The notes: generated from the sequence alone by a model not told the origin. DNA of 15,065 nt from an uncultured Prevotella sp. (GCA_947095945.1 CAMUQM010000028.1:1-15065), one strand, 5' to 3'. Positions 6,501-14,855 are shown, numbered from the stretch's first letter. Translations and numbers: made by a program.

Positions 6501-8012
6501 TTAACGCAGCTTCTGCTTGCCAGTTGAGAGCATCTCAATGGTTTTGAAGTGGATGCTATGTGGCATCTCTGCCCGTGACAGTTGTGGACGAAGCCAGTTG
6601 AGGAGTGTTAGCTCTGTTAGAGTTGCCTTTGGCGTACATTCTATTTCCGTGTGGATGACATTGCCAAAGTTATGGTCGGGAACGTTAAAGGCACGTGCAG
6701 CAATAATCATAGGGTGGGAGAGAAGAACTTGTTCTATGTGTTCAGGCTGTACGTTCTCACCTCCGCAGACCACCATTCGGTCGGCTCTCCCATGATGAAA
6801 GAAGTAACCTTCGCTATTCTGTGAGACTAAATCGCCAGTATTTTGCCATTGATTCTGTTTTCCATGCATAGCCCAACGAGAACGTACCCAAAGTGTTCCT
6901 ATTCCTTCTTCATTGAGATTTTTTATTTTACAGTCAACTCCTTGGATAGGCTTACCTAAGGTTGTCTCTTCAAAGGAAGCTAATTCTTTGGGTGTTGCCA
7001 GCATAAAAAATCCTGCTTCAGACGTACCATAAAGGTTAAAGAGTACCTCACCTATTTCTTTATGTGTCGTTTCGATGAGGCTTTTAGGCAGTCTGTCGCC
7101 ACCGCTTATCAGACACCGTAGACCCTTCATCTTCTCCTTTACATTTTCAATCTGCCAAAAACGTGCGAGCATTGCAGGAACAATTGGCATAACCTCTATC
7201 TGTTCACGCTGAATAATCTCTAAGGTTTTGATAGCATCGAAGCGTTTTTGTAGACATACCTTCTTACCCATAAGTAAGGAGATAATAAGCGTTGAAAGTC
7301 CGAAACCATGATAGAATGGCAATGAAATCAGTACACTCTTATATTCGTAGATTCTGATGTTGTGTAGTAGCGCAAGCAATGGAGGAAGAAAAGAGGTGAT
7401 AGAGGGGCGGCGGGCAATGCTCTTAAAGTCACCACTTGTTCCCCCTGAGTGAATGGTTATTTCTCCTCCTCGCCAGATTTTAGGGAGTTTTATGTCTCTT
7501 GTTTGCGCCTCCTTAGATAAAAGGAGGTCGCTTAGTGTCTCTGTTGTAACAGCCGTACAAGGAGTTTCTATGGGAACCTGTTTGAGGTCTTCGTCATATA
7601 TAAAGAGTTGATAATGATGCTTTTGTAAGTCTGCTGTTATCTGTTTTGTGCCTAAGTCTGTGCTAAGCAAGGTGGTGTGTATGCCTAATCGTGACAGTGC
7701 ATGTAGAAGAATGGTTAAGGTAAGGCTGTTACGTCCTATCAAAGCCACTCTCATTTTGGGTTGGAGGTGGTATTTTGTGTGGAGTATCTGTGCGAGTTGA
7801 CGAGTACGATTGTAGAGTTCTCGATAGGTCAAAGATAGGCTGTCGTCAATGACAGCACAGCGTTGTGGGTAGAAGTAAGCAACGAAGCGAAGTAGCGCCA
7901 TCAGGCTAATACCTTCCAAGATGAGGCTTTTTGCCCACACAAATAAACCCTTTGGGGAGATTATGTGTAAGCGATAGAGGATTGAAAGGATAGCTTCATT
8001 CTTTCTTCTCAT
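6501..8012 (-). CDS. AMP-forming acyl-CoA synthetase / ligase (ANL family)
   Basis: Adenylating enzyme of 503 residues that should activate a carboxylic acid with ATP, then pass the acyl group to CoA or a carrier thiol. Family motifs are in order: P-loop-like IHSGGTSGDFKS (187-198), LPFYHGFG (231-238), NLYGTSEAG (326-334), TGDLV (392-396), GRADRMVVCGGENVQPEHIE (408-427) and the C-terminal catalytic Lys region STGKQKLR (496-503). The P-loop is slightly unusual, with FKS where PKG is common; the Lys is kept. The substrate cannot be read from sequence; a fatty acid is the usual guess for this subgroup. The start overlaps the upstream SDR stop as ATGA (8009-8012), so the two are translationally coupled and probably work on the same acyl chain. 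There is no transmembrane segment beyond a hydrophobic stretch at about 29-48. Confidence 0.88.
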   Translation of the reverse strand: MRRKNEAILSILYRLHIISPKGLFVWAKSLILEGISLMALLRFVAYFYPQRCAVIDDSLSLTYRELYNRTRQLAQILHTKYHLQPKMRVALIGRNSLTLTILLHALSRLGIHTTLLSTDLGTKQITADLQKHHYQLFIYDEDLKQVPIETPCTAVTTETLSDLLLSKEAQTRDIKLPKIWRGGEITIHSGGTSGDFKSIARRPSITSFLPPLLALLHNIRIYEYKSVLISLPFYHGFGLSTLIISLLMGKKVCLQKRFDAIKTLEIIQREQIEVMPIVPAMLARFWQIENVKEKMKGLRCLISGGDRLPKSLIETTHKEIGEVLFNLYGTSEAGFFMLATPKELASFEETTLGKPIQGVDCKIKNLNEEGIGTLWVRSRWAMHGKQNQWQNTGDLVSQNSEGYFFHHGRADRMVVCGGENVQPEHIEQVLLSHPMIIAARAFNVPDHNFGNVIHTEIECTPKATLTELTLLNWLRPQLSRAEMPHSIHFKTIEMLSTGKQKLR

Positions 8013-8857
8013 GGCAATCGCTTATAATATAGGTGAATAATCGGAGCAAAGAGATAGGCTATTGGGGCTGATAACTTTGCCCACCAAGGTTTATAAGTTC
8101 TAACCTTTCGTATGGCAAGTTTCAACAGAATATTGGCTGCATCAGATGGGACGTAAGCAGGTAGATGCTTGTATTGTTCGTTAATATCTGACATCGCTGT
8201 GTGAACTAAGGGTAAATAGGCTATCTGTACGCGGACACCTAATGGGGCAAACTCGCTGTTCGCTGTCTCACACCATGTGTTTGCAGCACTTTTTGAAGCA
8301 TGATAAGCCGACCAGCCCGGTGCCATTGGATAGAGTGTACTCACTGATGACGAATAGATGATACGCCCTTTGTTTGCTTTCAGGGCAGGTAAGATAGCTA
8401 ATGAAAGTGCGACCAAGGAACGATAGTTGAGGTCTATGGTGCGGTCATAGTCGTGGAGCCGGTCCAGTGCATCATTGATCTTGCGATGGATAGATTTACC
8501 CGCATTGCAAAAGAAGTAATCCAACCGTAGTAGTGTTTTCCTTAGTTTTTGGCAAAGCTGTTCCAGTTCTTCTCTGTCTCTTAGGTCTATTGCGCAGTAG
8601 TCTGCACTACTTCCCATTTGCTTAGCTTTGGCACATAAGAGACGTAAGTCCGCTTCACTACGAGCAATGAGGAAGACATTTGCACCTGCACTGATTATTT
8701 TTTCGGTTAATGCCCTACCTATTCCATGCGATGCACCCGTCACAAGTATCCACTTCCCAGAGAAGTGTTCTCTTGTAATGTCAGGTGAAAGACTTATGGT
8801 TGGGTAAGCCAAAGCACCTCCAATAGCTATTATCTTTTTTCTGAGAGACGTCATCAT
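8009..8857 (-). CDS. Short-chain dehydrogenase/reductase (SDR)
   Basis: NAD(P)-dependent oxidoreductase of 282 residues with a classical SDR fold. The cofactor loop is VTGASHGIG (39-47), the NAG motif is at 118-120, and the catalytic residues are S171, Y185 and K189 (AYHASKSA). About 35 residues precede the Rossmann fold, including a hydrophobic stretch (IIAIGGALAYPTISL). The C-terminus (about 255-282) is aromatic and hydrophobic (KPWWAKLSAPIAYLFAPIIHLYY), suggesting membrane association or a long-chain substrate. It is first in a two-gene operon with the acyl ligase, sharing an ATGA overlap. A shared role in making or reducing an acyl or acyl-derived compound is inferred from the pairing. 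I found no clear TAnnTTTG promoter upstream. An alternative start is the next codon, also Met. Confidence 0.87.
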   Translation of the reverse strand: MMTSLRKKIIAIGGALAYPTISLSPDITREHFSGKWILVTGASHGIGRALTEKIISAGANVFLIARSEADLRLLCAKAKQMGSSADYCAIDLRDREELEQLCQKLRKTLLRLDYFFCNAGKSIHRKINDALDRLHDYDRTIDLNYRSLVALSLAILPALKANKGRIIYSSSVSTLYPMAPGWSAYHASKSAANTWCETANSEFAPLGVRVQIAYLPLVHTAMSDINEQYKHLPAYVPSDAANILLKLAIRKVRTYKPWWAKLSAPIAYLFAPIIHLYYKRLP

Positions 8858-8897
8858 AACTCTTTTCTAACAATTAGTAGTACTTGTTTTGATAACT

Positions 8898-9000
8898 AAT
8901 TGTAATGTGATTAATGCTCCGCACATCATGTGTTAGGCATGAACACAATGTGTGTTGGGCATCCGCACATCATGTGCTAAGCAAAAACACGTTGGATGAA
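8898..9000. repeat. 22-bp-period dyad repeat array, copy B
   Basis: Three 15-bp dyads lie at 8920-8934 (CGCAC..GTGTT), 8942-8956 (AACAC..GTGTT) and 8964-8978 (CGCAC..GTGCT), with centres 8927, 8949 and 8971. Degenerate copies continue the register at 8905 and 8993. The linkers AGGCATG and GGGCATC are shared. This is the family seen at 380-445. It lies between the RDD gene's 3' end and the SDR gene's 5' end, so it could sit in a promoter region or mark a transcript end. The rest of this gap (9001-9142) shows nothing I recognise. Confidence 0.75.
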
Positions 9001-9142
9001 AATGGGTAGAACGCTTTATTGTTGTCGTTATAACATGACATCGTAAGGCACTAATACCAAAGTTATACAGAGAAGTTCTGTTAGATATCCATGTTATTTT
9101 CCCCTCTACCTGTAGTTTGTCGTTTTACGTTTCCCCTAATCT

Positions 9143-9868
9143 TTATATTATTTCTAAGCTGTAATGCTGGTAATCACGCACGATAGTGTAGAGGAACTTC
9201 TCGTCAGCAGTGTTGGTGTCAGATATTTTGAGGTGTTCTCGTACCTTAGCTGCAAGGGAAGCAATGCGACGTTCGCGCTCGTATCCGTATTCAGTATTGA
9301 GGGTACGTTGGATAACATCAAGTTGGTTAAGTGAAAGGTCTTCAGCCTGCGGATAGACGGGTTTGTATTTTCGGTCAAGGTAATAGAACTCGTCAAGCGA
9401 TACTTGAATCTTTCGATAGTCGTTGAGTCGAATAACCATTGTCCCCGCAGCAAGGTCGCCCAATCGTTGTGAGTTCTTAGATATAAGAATGATAAGTGCA
9501 CCAATCCCCGAGAAACCAAGGTCGACGAGTTGTAGAAGCCAGCGCATGAAGAATTCTCCAATACCCGGTGTTGTACCGTCTTTCTTCACCACACGTATGC
9601 GCATTACCATCTTTCCAACGCTTTGTCCATGGTTGAAAAGTTCCATAAGGAAATGGTAAAAGACAGCTGGAAGATAGACACCAATCATCCATACAAGTCC
9701 ATTCGAGAAAAAAGAAAGATTCAACTCGCTAATAAGGAGTGTGATACCAATCAGATAACATACAACCAAAAAGCCATCGATTATTTGTGCTATGATACGC
9801 TCTCCTAAACTGGCTGGTGACTGACTTATCTGTACGTATTGCCCTGTGATAATATTGGCTTCAGACAT
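9143..9868 (-). CDS. RDD family membrane protein
   Basis: Inner-membrane protein of 241 residues. The RDD-domain signatures are present: LGERIIAQIIDGFLV (21-35) with the conserved Arg and Asp; GQSVGKMVMRIRVV (81-94) before a DG turn and RW (109-110); then QRLGDLAAGTMVI (134-146). Three hydrophobic segments lie at about 28-47, 58-76 and 112-130. The C-terminal 90 residues are soluble and charged. The biochemical role of RDD proteins is generally unclear; some have been linked to ion transport. Its neighbour on the other strand is a SpoIIM-family gene, and RDD and SpoIIM genes commonly accompany MoxR/DUF58 clusters, so it probably belongs to that module although transcribed away from it. The start MSEANI lies 30 bases after a -7 element at 9899-9906. 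Confidence 0.88.
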   Translation of the reverse strand: MSEANIITGQYVQISQSPASLGERIIAQIIDGFLVVCYLIGITLLISELNLSFFSNGLVWMIGVYLPAVFYHFLMELFNHGQSVGKMVMRIRVVKKDGTTPGIGEFFMRWLLQLVDLGFSGIGALIILISKNSQRLGDLAAGTMVIRLNDYRKIQVSLDEFYYLDRKYKPVYPQAEDLSLNQLDVIQRTLNTEYGYERERRIASLAAKVREHLKISDTNTADEKFLYTIVRDYQHYSLEII

Positions 9869-9895
9869 TTCGTTGAGAATTATATGTTATTTCTG

Positions 9896-9926
9896 TTGCA
9901 AATGTAAGAAAAAAACTCTACTTTTG
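9896..9926 (+). promoter_or_regulatory. Promoter of the SpoIIM-MoxR operon
   Basis: TTG (9896-9898) is followed after 20 bases by TACTTTTG (9919-9926), matching the Bacteroidetes TTTG / TAnnTTTG pattern apart from one base in the upstream box. The transcript start should fall near 9933, about 37 bases before the ATG at 9970. Confidence 0.65.
9899..9906 (-). promoter_or_regulatory. -7 element of the RDD gene, interleaved with the opposite promoter
   Basis: Read on the - strand this is TACATTTG, an exact TAnnTTTG match, 30 bases before the RDD start. No TTTG is seen about 20 bases upstream. It lies between the two boxes of the + strand promoter, so polymerase should not occupy both at once. 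Confidence 0.55.
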
Positions 9927-9969
9927 TTCCCTAAATAATAATAATGTGTAAAATACGTGTAAAGTTTGC

Positions 9970-10950
9970 ATGAAAGAGATACTTTTCATACGCAATAATA
10001 TTGAGAAGTGGCGGGCAATGGAGGACATGATAGATAATGTCAAGTTTGAGATGCCTGATCAGTTGGCTGATGCTTATACGGAGCTAACAGCCGATCTCGC
10101 CTTTGCACAGACACATTATCCTCGTTCACGTATTACGATTTATCTCAATAATCTTGCTTCCGCACTCCATAATGAAATCTACCGTAATAAACGGGAGAAA
10201 TGGTCGCGTATGGTGACTTTTTGGACACAGGAGGTGCCAGATGTGATGTGGAAAGAACGTAAGTTGCTACTTCTGTCATTCATTATTTTTATGGTGAGTG
10301 TGCTGATAGGTGTTGTCTCAACCTTAGGGGATGAGTCTTTTCCACGCCTGATACTTGGTGATGGGTATATGGATATGACACTTGAGAATATGGCGAAAGG
10401 TAATCCGATGGGGGTATATGGCAATGAAGAAGAGGGAAGTATGTTCCTCGGGATTACGCTGAACAATATCATGGTGTCGTTTAATGTCTTTGTTTCGGGA
10501 GTCTTGACAAGTTTCATGTCGGGCTTTCTATTATTCCGAAATGGTATCATGGTCGGTTGTTTTGACACTTTCTTTTATCAGCATGGATTATTAGGTGAAA
10601 GCCTTTTAGCTACTATGTTGCATGGTACATTGGAACTTTCAGCTATTATTGTGGCTGGTGCGGCAGGCTTGGCAATTGGTAATGGTTGGCTATTCCCGGG
10701 TACCTACTCGCGCTTGGTCAGCTTCCAGCGTGGTGCAAAGAGAGGAATGAAGATAGTTGTTGGTACAGTCCCAATCTTTATCTTGGCAGGTTTTATCGAA
10801 GGTTTTATCACTCGTCATACAGAGTTGAATGACTTTATCCGTCTCAGTATTATACTTGCTTCATTGGCGTTTGTCGTGTATTATTTTATTTACTTACCAT
10901 ATAAACGTAATTATCATTTAAACAATGAAAATAGAAAGACCAAAGGTTGA
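9970..10950 (+). CDS. SpoIIM-family (stage II sporulation protein M-like) membrane protein
   Basis: Integral membrane protein of 326 residues. A soluble helical N-terminal region (1-95) precedes about five hydrophobic segments at roughly 99-117, 165-188, 212-236, 262-280 and 290-308. Features typical of the family are GITLNNIMVSF (161-171), the GVLTS..SGFLLFRNG region (177-192), HGTLELSA (218-225) and the IEGFITRH stretch (276-283). The organism group does not form spores, so the name reflects family only; in Firmicutes SpoIIM works in a peptidoglycan-degrading complex. It is the first gene of the operon that leads to MoxR and has its own promoter. Its 3' end overlaps the next gene by 26 bases, which suggests coupled translation. 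A role in the cell envelope is inferred from context. Confidence 0.85.
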   Translation: MKEILFIRNNIEKWRAMEDMIDNVKFEMPDQLADAYTELTADLAFAQTHYPRSRITIYLNNLASALHNEIYRNKREKWSRMVTFWTQEVPDVMWKERKLLLLSFIIFMVSVLIGVVSTLGDESFPRLILGDGYMDMTLENMAKGNPMGVYGNEEEGSMFLGITLNNIMVSFNVFVSGVLTSFMSGFLLFRNGIMVGCFDTFFYQHGLLGESLLATMLHGTLELSAIIVAGAAGLAIGNGWLFPGTYSRLVSFQRGAKRGMKIVVGTVPIFILAGFIEGFITRHTELNDFIRLSIILASLAFVVYYFIYLPYKRNYHLNNENRKTKG

Positions 10951-11917
10951 ACTCTATCAAGTTCGTGGATTCGGTGAGAAGTTCTCTGCGATTTTTGATT
11001 TTATTCGTGAGAATTTCAAACTTTTGTTGCGTGCATGCACTTACTTGCTTTTGCCATTTTGTATGTTGCAAGGCTTCGCAATGGAGGCTATGATGAAAGT
11101 CTTAACGCCTTTTTATAACAACACTTTTGATATAGGTGATGATGCTGACGTAGCGCAGGGTATGATGTTTAGATTAGGTTCTTCATACTTGGGATATTTT
11201 ATCTGTATACTGATAGGCTCTACCTTATTGGCAGGCATCTGTTATGGTATGGTGAAATACTATCATAAGAGTCCAAACAGACTTCGTGATGTGACGATGC
11301 GTGACTTAAAACCTGTAATCATTCAGGTTATTAAACGCTCATTGGCAATGACTGCTGTTCTCGTCGTTCTGTTTACAGCTATTTTGGTTTTTATCATCTT
11401 CTTCTCAGTAACACTAAGTGCACCAATATTAGCAATTATACCTATTCTTGCGTTAGTTGTATGCTGTGTGCCTATTTCTATGGCATTACCTGTCTATGTT
11501 TTTGAAGATAAAGAAACGCTATTTAGCTCTATATCTCGTGGTTTAAAACTGGGCTTTCATTCTTTTTGGTCGTTGTTAGGCTTGATGTTTGTGATAGGCT
11601 TCTTGACCAATATCTTGTCTTCATTCACATCAATTCCTTGGTATATCTTGACAGTAGTGAAATCAGTTTTGCTGGCTACTGATAGTACTCAGAACTCTTT
11701 TGCAACAAGTCCAGTGTATAGTTTCTTCGTATATTTGTCATCTGTATTTATGAACTTTGGTATGTATCTTACGATGACACTCTCTACTTTTGCCTTAGCT
11801 TTTCATTATGGAAGCATTGCAGAGGAGGAAGATGGCTTCTCTGTAGAGGAAGATATACAGCATTTTGATGAGTTGGCAGAGAAAGATACAGATATTGATA
11901 ACTTCGGTAAACTCTGA
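10925..11917 (+). CDS. Multi-pass membrane protein of the MoxR-type operon
   Basis: Membrane protein of 330 residues that I cannot assign to a named family. A short cytoplasmic-looking N-terminus (ERPKVELYQVRGFGEKFS) is followed by about six hydrophobic segments near 33-55, 88-111, 140-163, 165-190, 213-235 and 268-293. The C-terminal 35 residues are strongly acidic (AEEEDGFSVEEDI, then KDTDIDNFGKL). The arrangement resembles polytopic proteins of the glycerophosphodiesterase-membrane-domain or YIP1 type, but that is only a resemblance of layout. The start lies inside the end of the SpoIIM gene (26-base overlap) and the stop is 12 bases before the DUF4129 gene. It is therefore surely part of the operon and probably a partner of the other membrane components. 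Confidence 0.75.
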   Translation: MKIERPKVELYQVRGFGEKFSAIFDFIRENFKLLLRACTYLLLPFCMLQGFAMEAMMKVLTPFYNNTFDIGDDADVAQGMMFRLGSSYLGYFICILIGSTLLAGICYGMVKYYHKSPNRLRDVTMRDLKPVIIQVIKRSLAMTAVLVVLFTAILVFIIFFSVTLSAPILAIIPILALVVCCVPISMALPVYVFEDKETLFSSISRGLKLGFHSFWSLLGLMFVIGFLTNILSSFTSIPWYILTVVKSVLLATDSTQNSFATSPVYSFFVYLSSVFMNFGMYLTMTLSTFALAFHYGSIAEEEDGFSVEEDIQHFDELAEKDTDIDNFGKL

Positions 11918-11929
11918 TAATTCAGCCCT

Positions 11930-12541
11930 ATGTTACAGCCATTGAGTGATACTTTGTCGTGTGATTCTGCGTTACTTCATCAGTATCGTTCTGATGATGC
12001 GTACAACTATGCGCGAGAGTTACAGGCACCTGAACTTGGTTGGTGGGATTGGCTGATGTCAAAGATAGGCGAATTCCTATCTGAGATATTCAATATTCAA
12101 GGCAAAGGGGATTTCCGTATAGTGATCTACATTATTCTTGCGCTTGCTATTGTTGCCCTTATTGCTTTCATTTTGTATCGTTATCAGTTCAAACTCTTTG
12201 GTAGAGCTGGTAAGATAGCGAATGAAGATGATCAAGAAGATAACATCTATGGCGTTGACTTCGATGCTGTCTATGCCAAAGCAATGGCACAGAAGGATTA
12301 TTATAAGGCTGTTCGAGTTGTTTATCTGCGTACACTTCGTTGGTTGTCAGACGGTAATAAGATTAGTTGGCAGCTCTATAAGACTCCAACTCAATACACT
12401 CGTGAGTTCCTATCAGTAGACTTCGAGCGAATGACGTCAGCTTTTATGCGTGTGAGATATGGTAATTATCAGGCTTCGGAAGAGTTGGTAAAGCTGATGA
12501 TAGACTTGGAAAGCAATATAAAGAAAGGAGATAAGGAATGA
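11930..12541 (+). CDS. DUF4129 domain membrane protein
   Basis: Single-pass protein of 203 residues. Residues 1-60 are polar with a Trp-rich amphipathic part (GWWDWLMSKIGEFLSEIF), residues 62-86 span the membrane, and 110-200 form the DUF4129-like domain: YYKAVRVVYLRTLRWLSD (124-141), ISWQLYKTPTQYTREF (145-160) and FMRVRYGNYQ (172-181). In many bacteria this domain ends long transglutaminase-like proteins of MoxR clusters; here it stands alone. No signal peptide is seen. An in-frame stop at 11918-11920 rules out a longer upstream start, so the N-terminus as called is complete. The molecular role is unknown. It ends in an ATGA overlap with the next gene. Confidence 0.82.
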   Translation: MLQPLSDTLSCDSALLHQYRSDDAYNYARELQAPELGWWDWLMSKIGEFLSEIFNIQGKGDFRIVIYIILALAIVALIAFILYRYQFKLFGRAGKIANEDDQEDNIYGVDFDAVYAKAMAQKDYYKAVRVVYLRTLRWLSDGNKISWQLYKTPTQYTREFLSVDFERMTSAFMRVRYGNYQASEELVKLMIDLESNIKKGDKE

Positions 12542-13788
12542 ACAAACGGTTTTGGTTCTTCGTTGTTGGCTTCCTTGTCTTCGTTTTCCTATTAGAGTGG
12601 AATGCGCCTTCAAAGTTCGTTTGGAATTCAACTTTCAATCATTACGATAAGCAGCCATTTGGTTGTGCGGTGTTTGACTCGCTGATGATGAAGTCAACTC
12701 CTGCTGGCTATGAGGTTACACAGAAGACTTTCCCACAGTTGGAACGTGAGGGTTATGGTAAAAAGCCGCACGCTTTCTTGGTTTTGGCAAGCAGAGTTGA
12801 ATTTACAAAGACAGATCTTCGGGCTTTGGACAAGCTTTTGAAGAATGGTAATAAGGTGTTTATCGCAACGTCTTATTTGATTCCTGACTCTTTAATGTCG
12901 GGCTTGACTGTAAGTATGTATGGTACAGGTACATTCTCCCCTTTGCAGGTTCAGAATTCAATAAAGAATCAGTCTATCCCTTATGATACCTTAGTTTTCT
13001 CTCGACAGTTGCCTTATCAGGAAAAAGAATACCATGTCTATTCTGCTATGACAGGTAATTCTGTGGCAGTAGAAGGCAATGTTACGTGTGAAACTTTGGT
13101 TAGAAGCTGGGTCCCAGAGGAGTATTCTGATTCTACAGAAGGCTATTGGGTGCCACGTGTGGTCAGCATTAAACGAGGAAAGGGAGAACTCTTCCTTTCT
13201 TGTGAACCATTATTGATGACCAATTATGGTATCCTCGATACTGAGACAAATGAACTCGTTTTCCGTTTGATGTCACAGTTTAGAGGCTTACCAATTATTC
13301 GCACTGAGGCATACGGTCCTGAGTCGGAATTTGAAACAGACACGCCATTACGCTTCTGGTTACAAAACGAGCCTTTACGCTGGGCAATCTATCTTACCTT
13401 AGGAGGACTATTGCTTTTCAGTGTGTTCTACGCACGAAGAAGACAACGTGTTATTCCTGTAGTAGAAGAGCCCGCGAACCGTTCGTTGGAGTTTGTGAAG
13501 TTGATAGGTACTCTTTATCATCAGAAGCATATTAATCGTGACTTGTTGCAGAAGAAGTATAGTTACTTTGCAGAGACGTTACGTCGTATGACAATGATAG
13601 ATGTCGAAGAGGTGGAGTCAAGGAAAGAGAATATAGCACAGATAGCCCTCCGAACAGGAATGTCAGAGGCAGAAGTGCGAATGATACTTGACCGTGTCGA
13701 TCGTTATTTGCAGGGTAATGAAGAGTTGAAAGATGCTGCTCTGCGAAAGGCGATAGACGGAATGGATATGATAATCAATAAGCTATAA
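12538..13788 (+). CDS. DUF4350 domain membrane protein
   Basis: Protein of 416 residues anchored at both ends of its extracytoplasmic part. Hydrophobic segment 1 is at 5-20 (FWFFVVGFLVFVFLL) and segment 2 at 282-298 (WAIYLTLGGLLLFSVFY), followed by RRRQR. Between them, residues 40-250 resemble the DUF4350 / glutamine-amidotransferase-like fold: YDKQPFGCAVFDSLM (36-50), HAFLVLASRVEFTKTDLRAL (78-97), then LLKNGNKVFIAT (100-111) and GELFLSCEPLLMTNYGI (216-232). The usual amidotransferase catalytic Cys is not evident, so it is probably a non-catalytic sensor or scaffold. The cytoplasmic tail (300-416) is helical and charged. It overlaps the DUF4129 gene by 4 bases and sits 5 bases before the MoxR gene, the common order in such clusters. 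Confidence 0.8.
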   Translation: MNKRFWFFVVGFLVFVFLLEWNAPSKFVWNSTFNHYDKQPFGCAVFDSLMMKSTPAGYEVTQKTFPQLEREGYGKKPHAFLVLASRVEFTKTDLRALDKLLKNGNKVFIATSYLIPDSLMSGLTVSMYGTGTFSPLQVQNSIKNQSIPYDTLVFSRQLPYQEKEYHVYSAMTGNSVAVEGNVTCETLVRSWVPEEYSDSTEGYWVPRVVSIKRGKGELFLSCEPLLMTNYGILDTETNELVFRLMSQFRGLPIIRTEAYGPESEFETDTPLRFWLQNEPLRWAIYLTLGGLLLFSVFYARRRQRVIPVVEEPANRSLEFVKLIGTLYHQKHINRDLLQKKYSYFAETLRRMTMIDVEEVESRKENIAQIALRTGMSEAEVRMILDRVDRYLQGNEELKDAALRKAIDGMDMIINKL

Positions 13789-13793
13789 AGGCT

Positions 13794-14816
13794 ATGGATG
13801 AGCAAAATAAAAATGTAATTGAAGAGGAAACAATTAATAAGATGGAAGAGAATAAAGAAGTAAGAACTGACCTTTCTGCATTCAGCGAAAAGGTAATGCA
13901 GTTACGAGGAGAAATAAGTAAGGTTGTCGTTGGGCAGCAGGAGGCTGTCGCTCTGTTGTTAACAGCGATTCTTGCAGATGGTCATGTACTGATTGAAGGT
14001 GTGCCCGGTGTCGCAAAAACCTTGTTGGCACGTCTGATGTCTCGTTTGATTGATGCACGTTTCAGTCGTATTCAATTCACGCCAGACCTTATGCCAAGCG
14101 ATGTGCTCGGTACGACAGTCTTTAATATGAAGACCTCTGAGTTCGACTTCCATGAAGGTCCTGTGTTCTCAGATCTCGTCCTTGTAGATGAAATCAACCG
14201 TGCTCCAGCCAAGACACAGGCTGCTCTCTTCGAGGTGATGGAGGAACGTCAGGTGACAATTGATGGTACAACCCGCCGTATGAGCGATGTCTATACGATT
14301 ATAGCCACACAGAACCCAGTAGAGCAGGATGGTACTTATCGTCTACCAGAAGCCCAGCTTGACCGTTTCCTCTTCAAGATAAGTATGGGTTATCCTTCTG
14401 TTGATGAAGAATTGAATATCCTTAAGCATCATCAAGAGAAGAGAAACCTTATTAAATTGGAGGATGTTAAGCCATTGCTGACTATCGATGAACTTTTGGA
14501 GATGCGTAAGAAACTGGATACTGTATATATTGAGGAGAGCCTCCTACGCTATATTACAAATATTGTTCAGCAGACTCGTACTTCAAAGGCTGTCTACCTT
14601 GGTGCCAGTCCACGTGCTTCTGTTGCAATACTTAATGCTGCTAAGGCTTCTGCTTTGTTGGGAGGTCGCGACTTTGTAACACCAGAAGACATCAAGTTTG
14701 TTACTCCAAGTATTCTCCAGCATCGTCTTATCCTTACTGCTGAGGCAGAGATGGAGGGTTACACTCCATTGAAGGTTGCGCAGAAATTGATTGACAAGGT
14801 GGAAGTGCCAAAGTAA
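13794..14816 (+). CDS. MoxR-family AAA+ ATPase
   Basis: Cytoplasmic AAA+ ATPase of 340 residues, thought to act as a chaperone-like remodeller together with a partner holding a von Willebrand or DUF58 domain. All core motifs are present: Walker A GVPGVAKT (69-76), Walker B LVLVDEINRA (128-137), sensor 1 TQNP (172-175), LDRF (189-192, candidate Arg finger R191) and sensor 2 GASPRAS (270-276, R274). The MoxR-typical QFTPDLMPSDVLG (94-106) and FHEGPVFSDLVL (119-130) are clear. The first 25 residues are acidic and variable; Met16 is an alternative start. The gap from the DUF4350 gene is 5 bases and the DUF58 gene follows 39 bases on. Substrate unknown; envelope maintenance or stress tolerance is inferred from the cluster. 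Confidence 0.95.
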   Translation: MDEQNKNVIEEETINKMEENKEVRTDLSAFSEKVMQLRGEISKVVVGQQEAVALLLTAILADGHVLIEGVPGVAKTLLARLMSRLIDARFSRIQFTPDLMPSDVLGTTVFNMKTSEFDFHEGPVFSDLVLVDEINRAPAKTQAALFEVMEERQVTIDGTTRRMSDVYTIIATQNPVEQDGTYRLPEAQLDRFLFKISMGYPSVDEELNILKHHQEKRNLIKLEDVKPLLTIDELLEMRKKLDTVYIEESLLRYITNIVQQTRTSKAVYLGASPRASVAILNAAKASALLGGRDFVTPEDIKFVTPSILQHRLILTAEAEMEGYTPLKVAQKLIDKVEVPK

Positions 14817-14855
14817 TGAGTTCGGAGGAGAAAGCCTCAAATAAATAAAGAAGAA

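Noticed and set aside
8858..8920. Promoter for the SDR-ligase operon
   Set aside because: No TAnnTTTG match is visible on the - strand upstream of 8857, so I list no promoter.
12538..13788. Active class I glutamine amidotransferase
   Set aside because: The extracytoplasmic domain resembles that fold, but I could not find the catalytic Cys-His-Glu arrangement.
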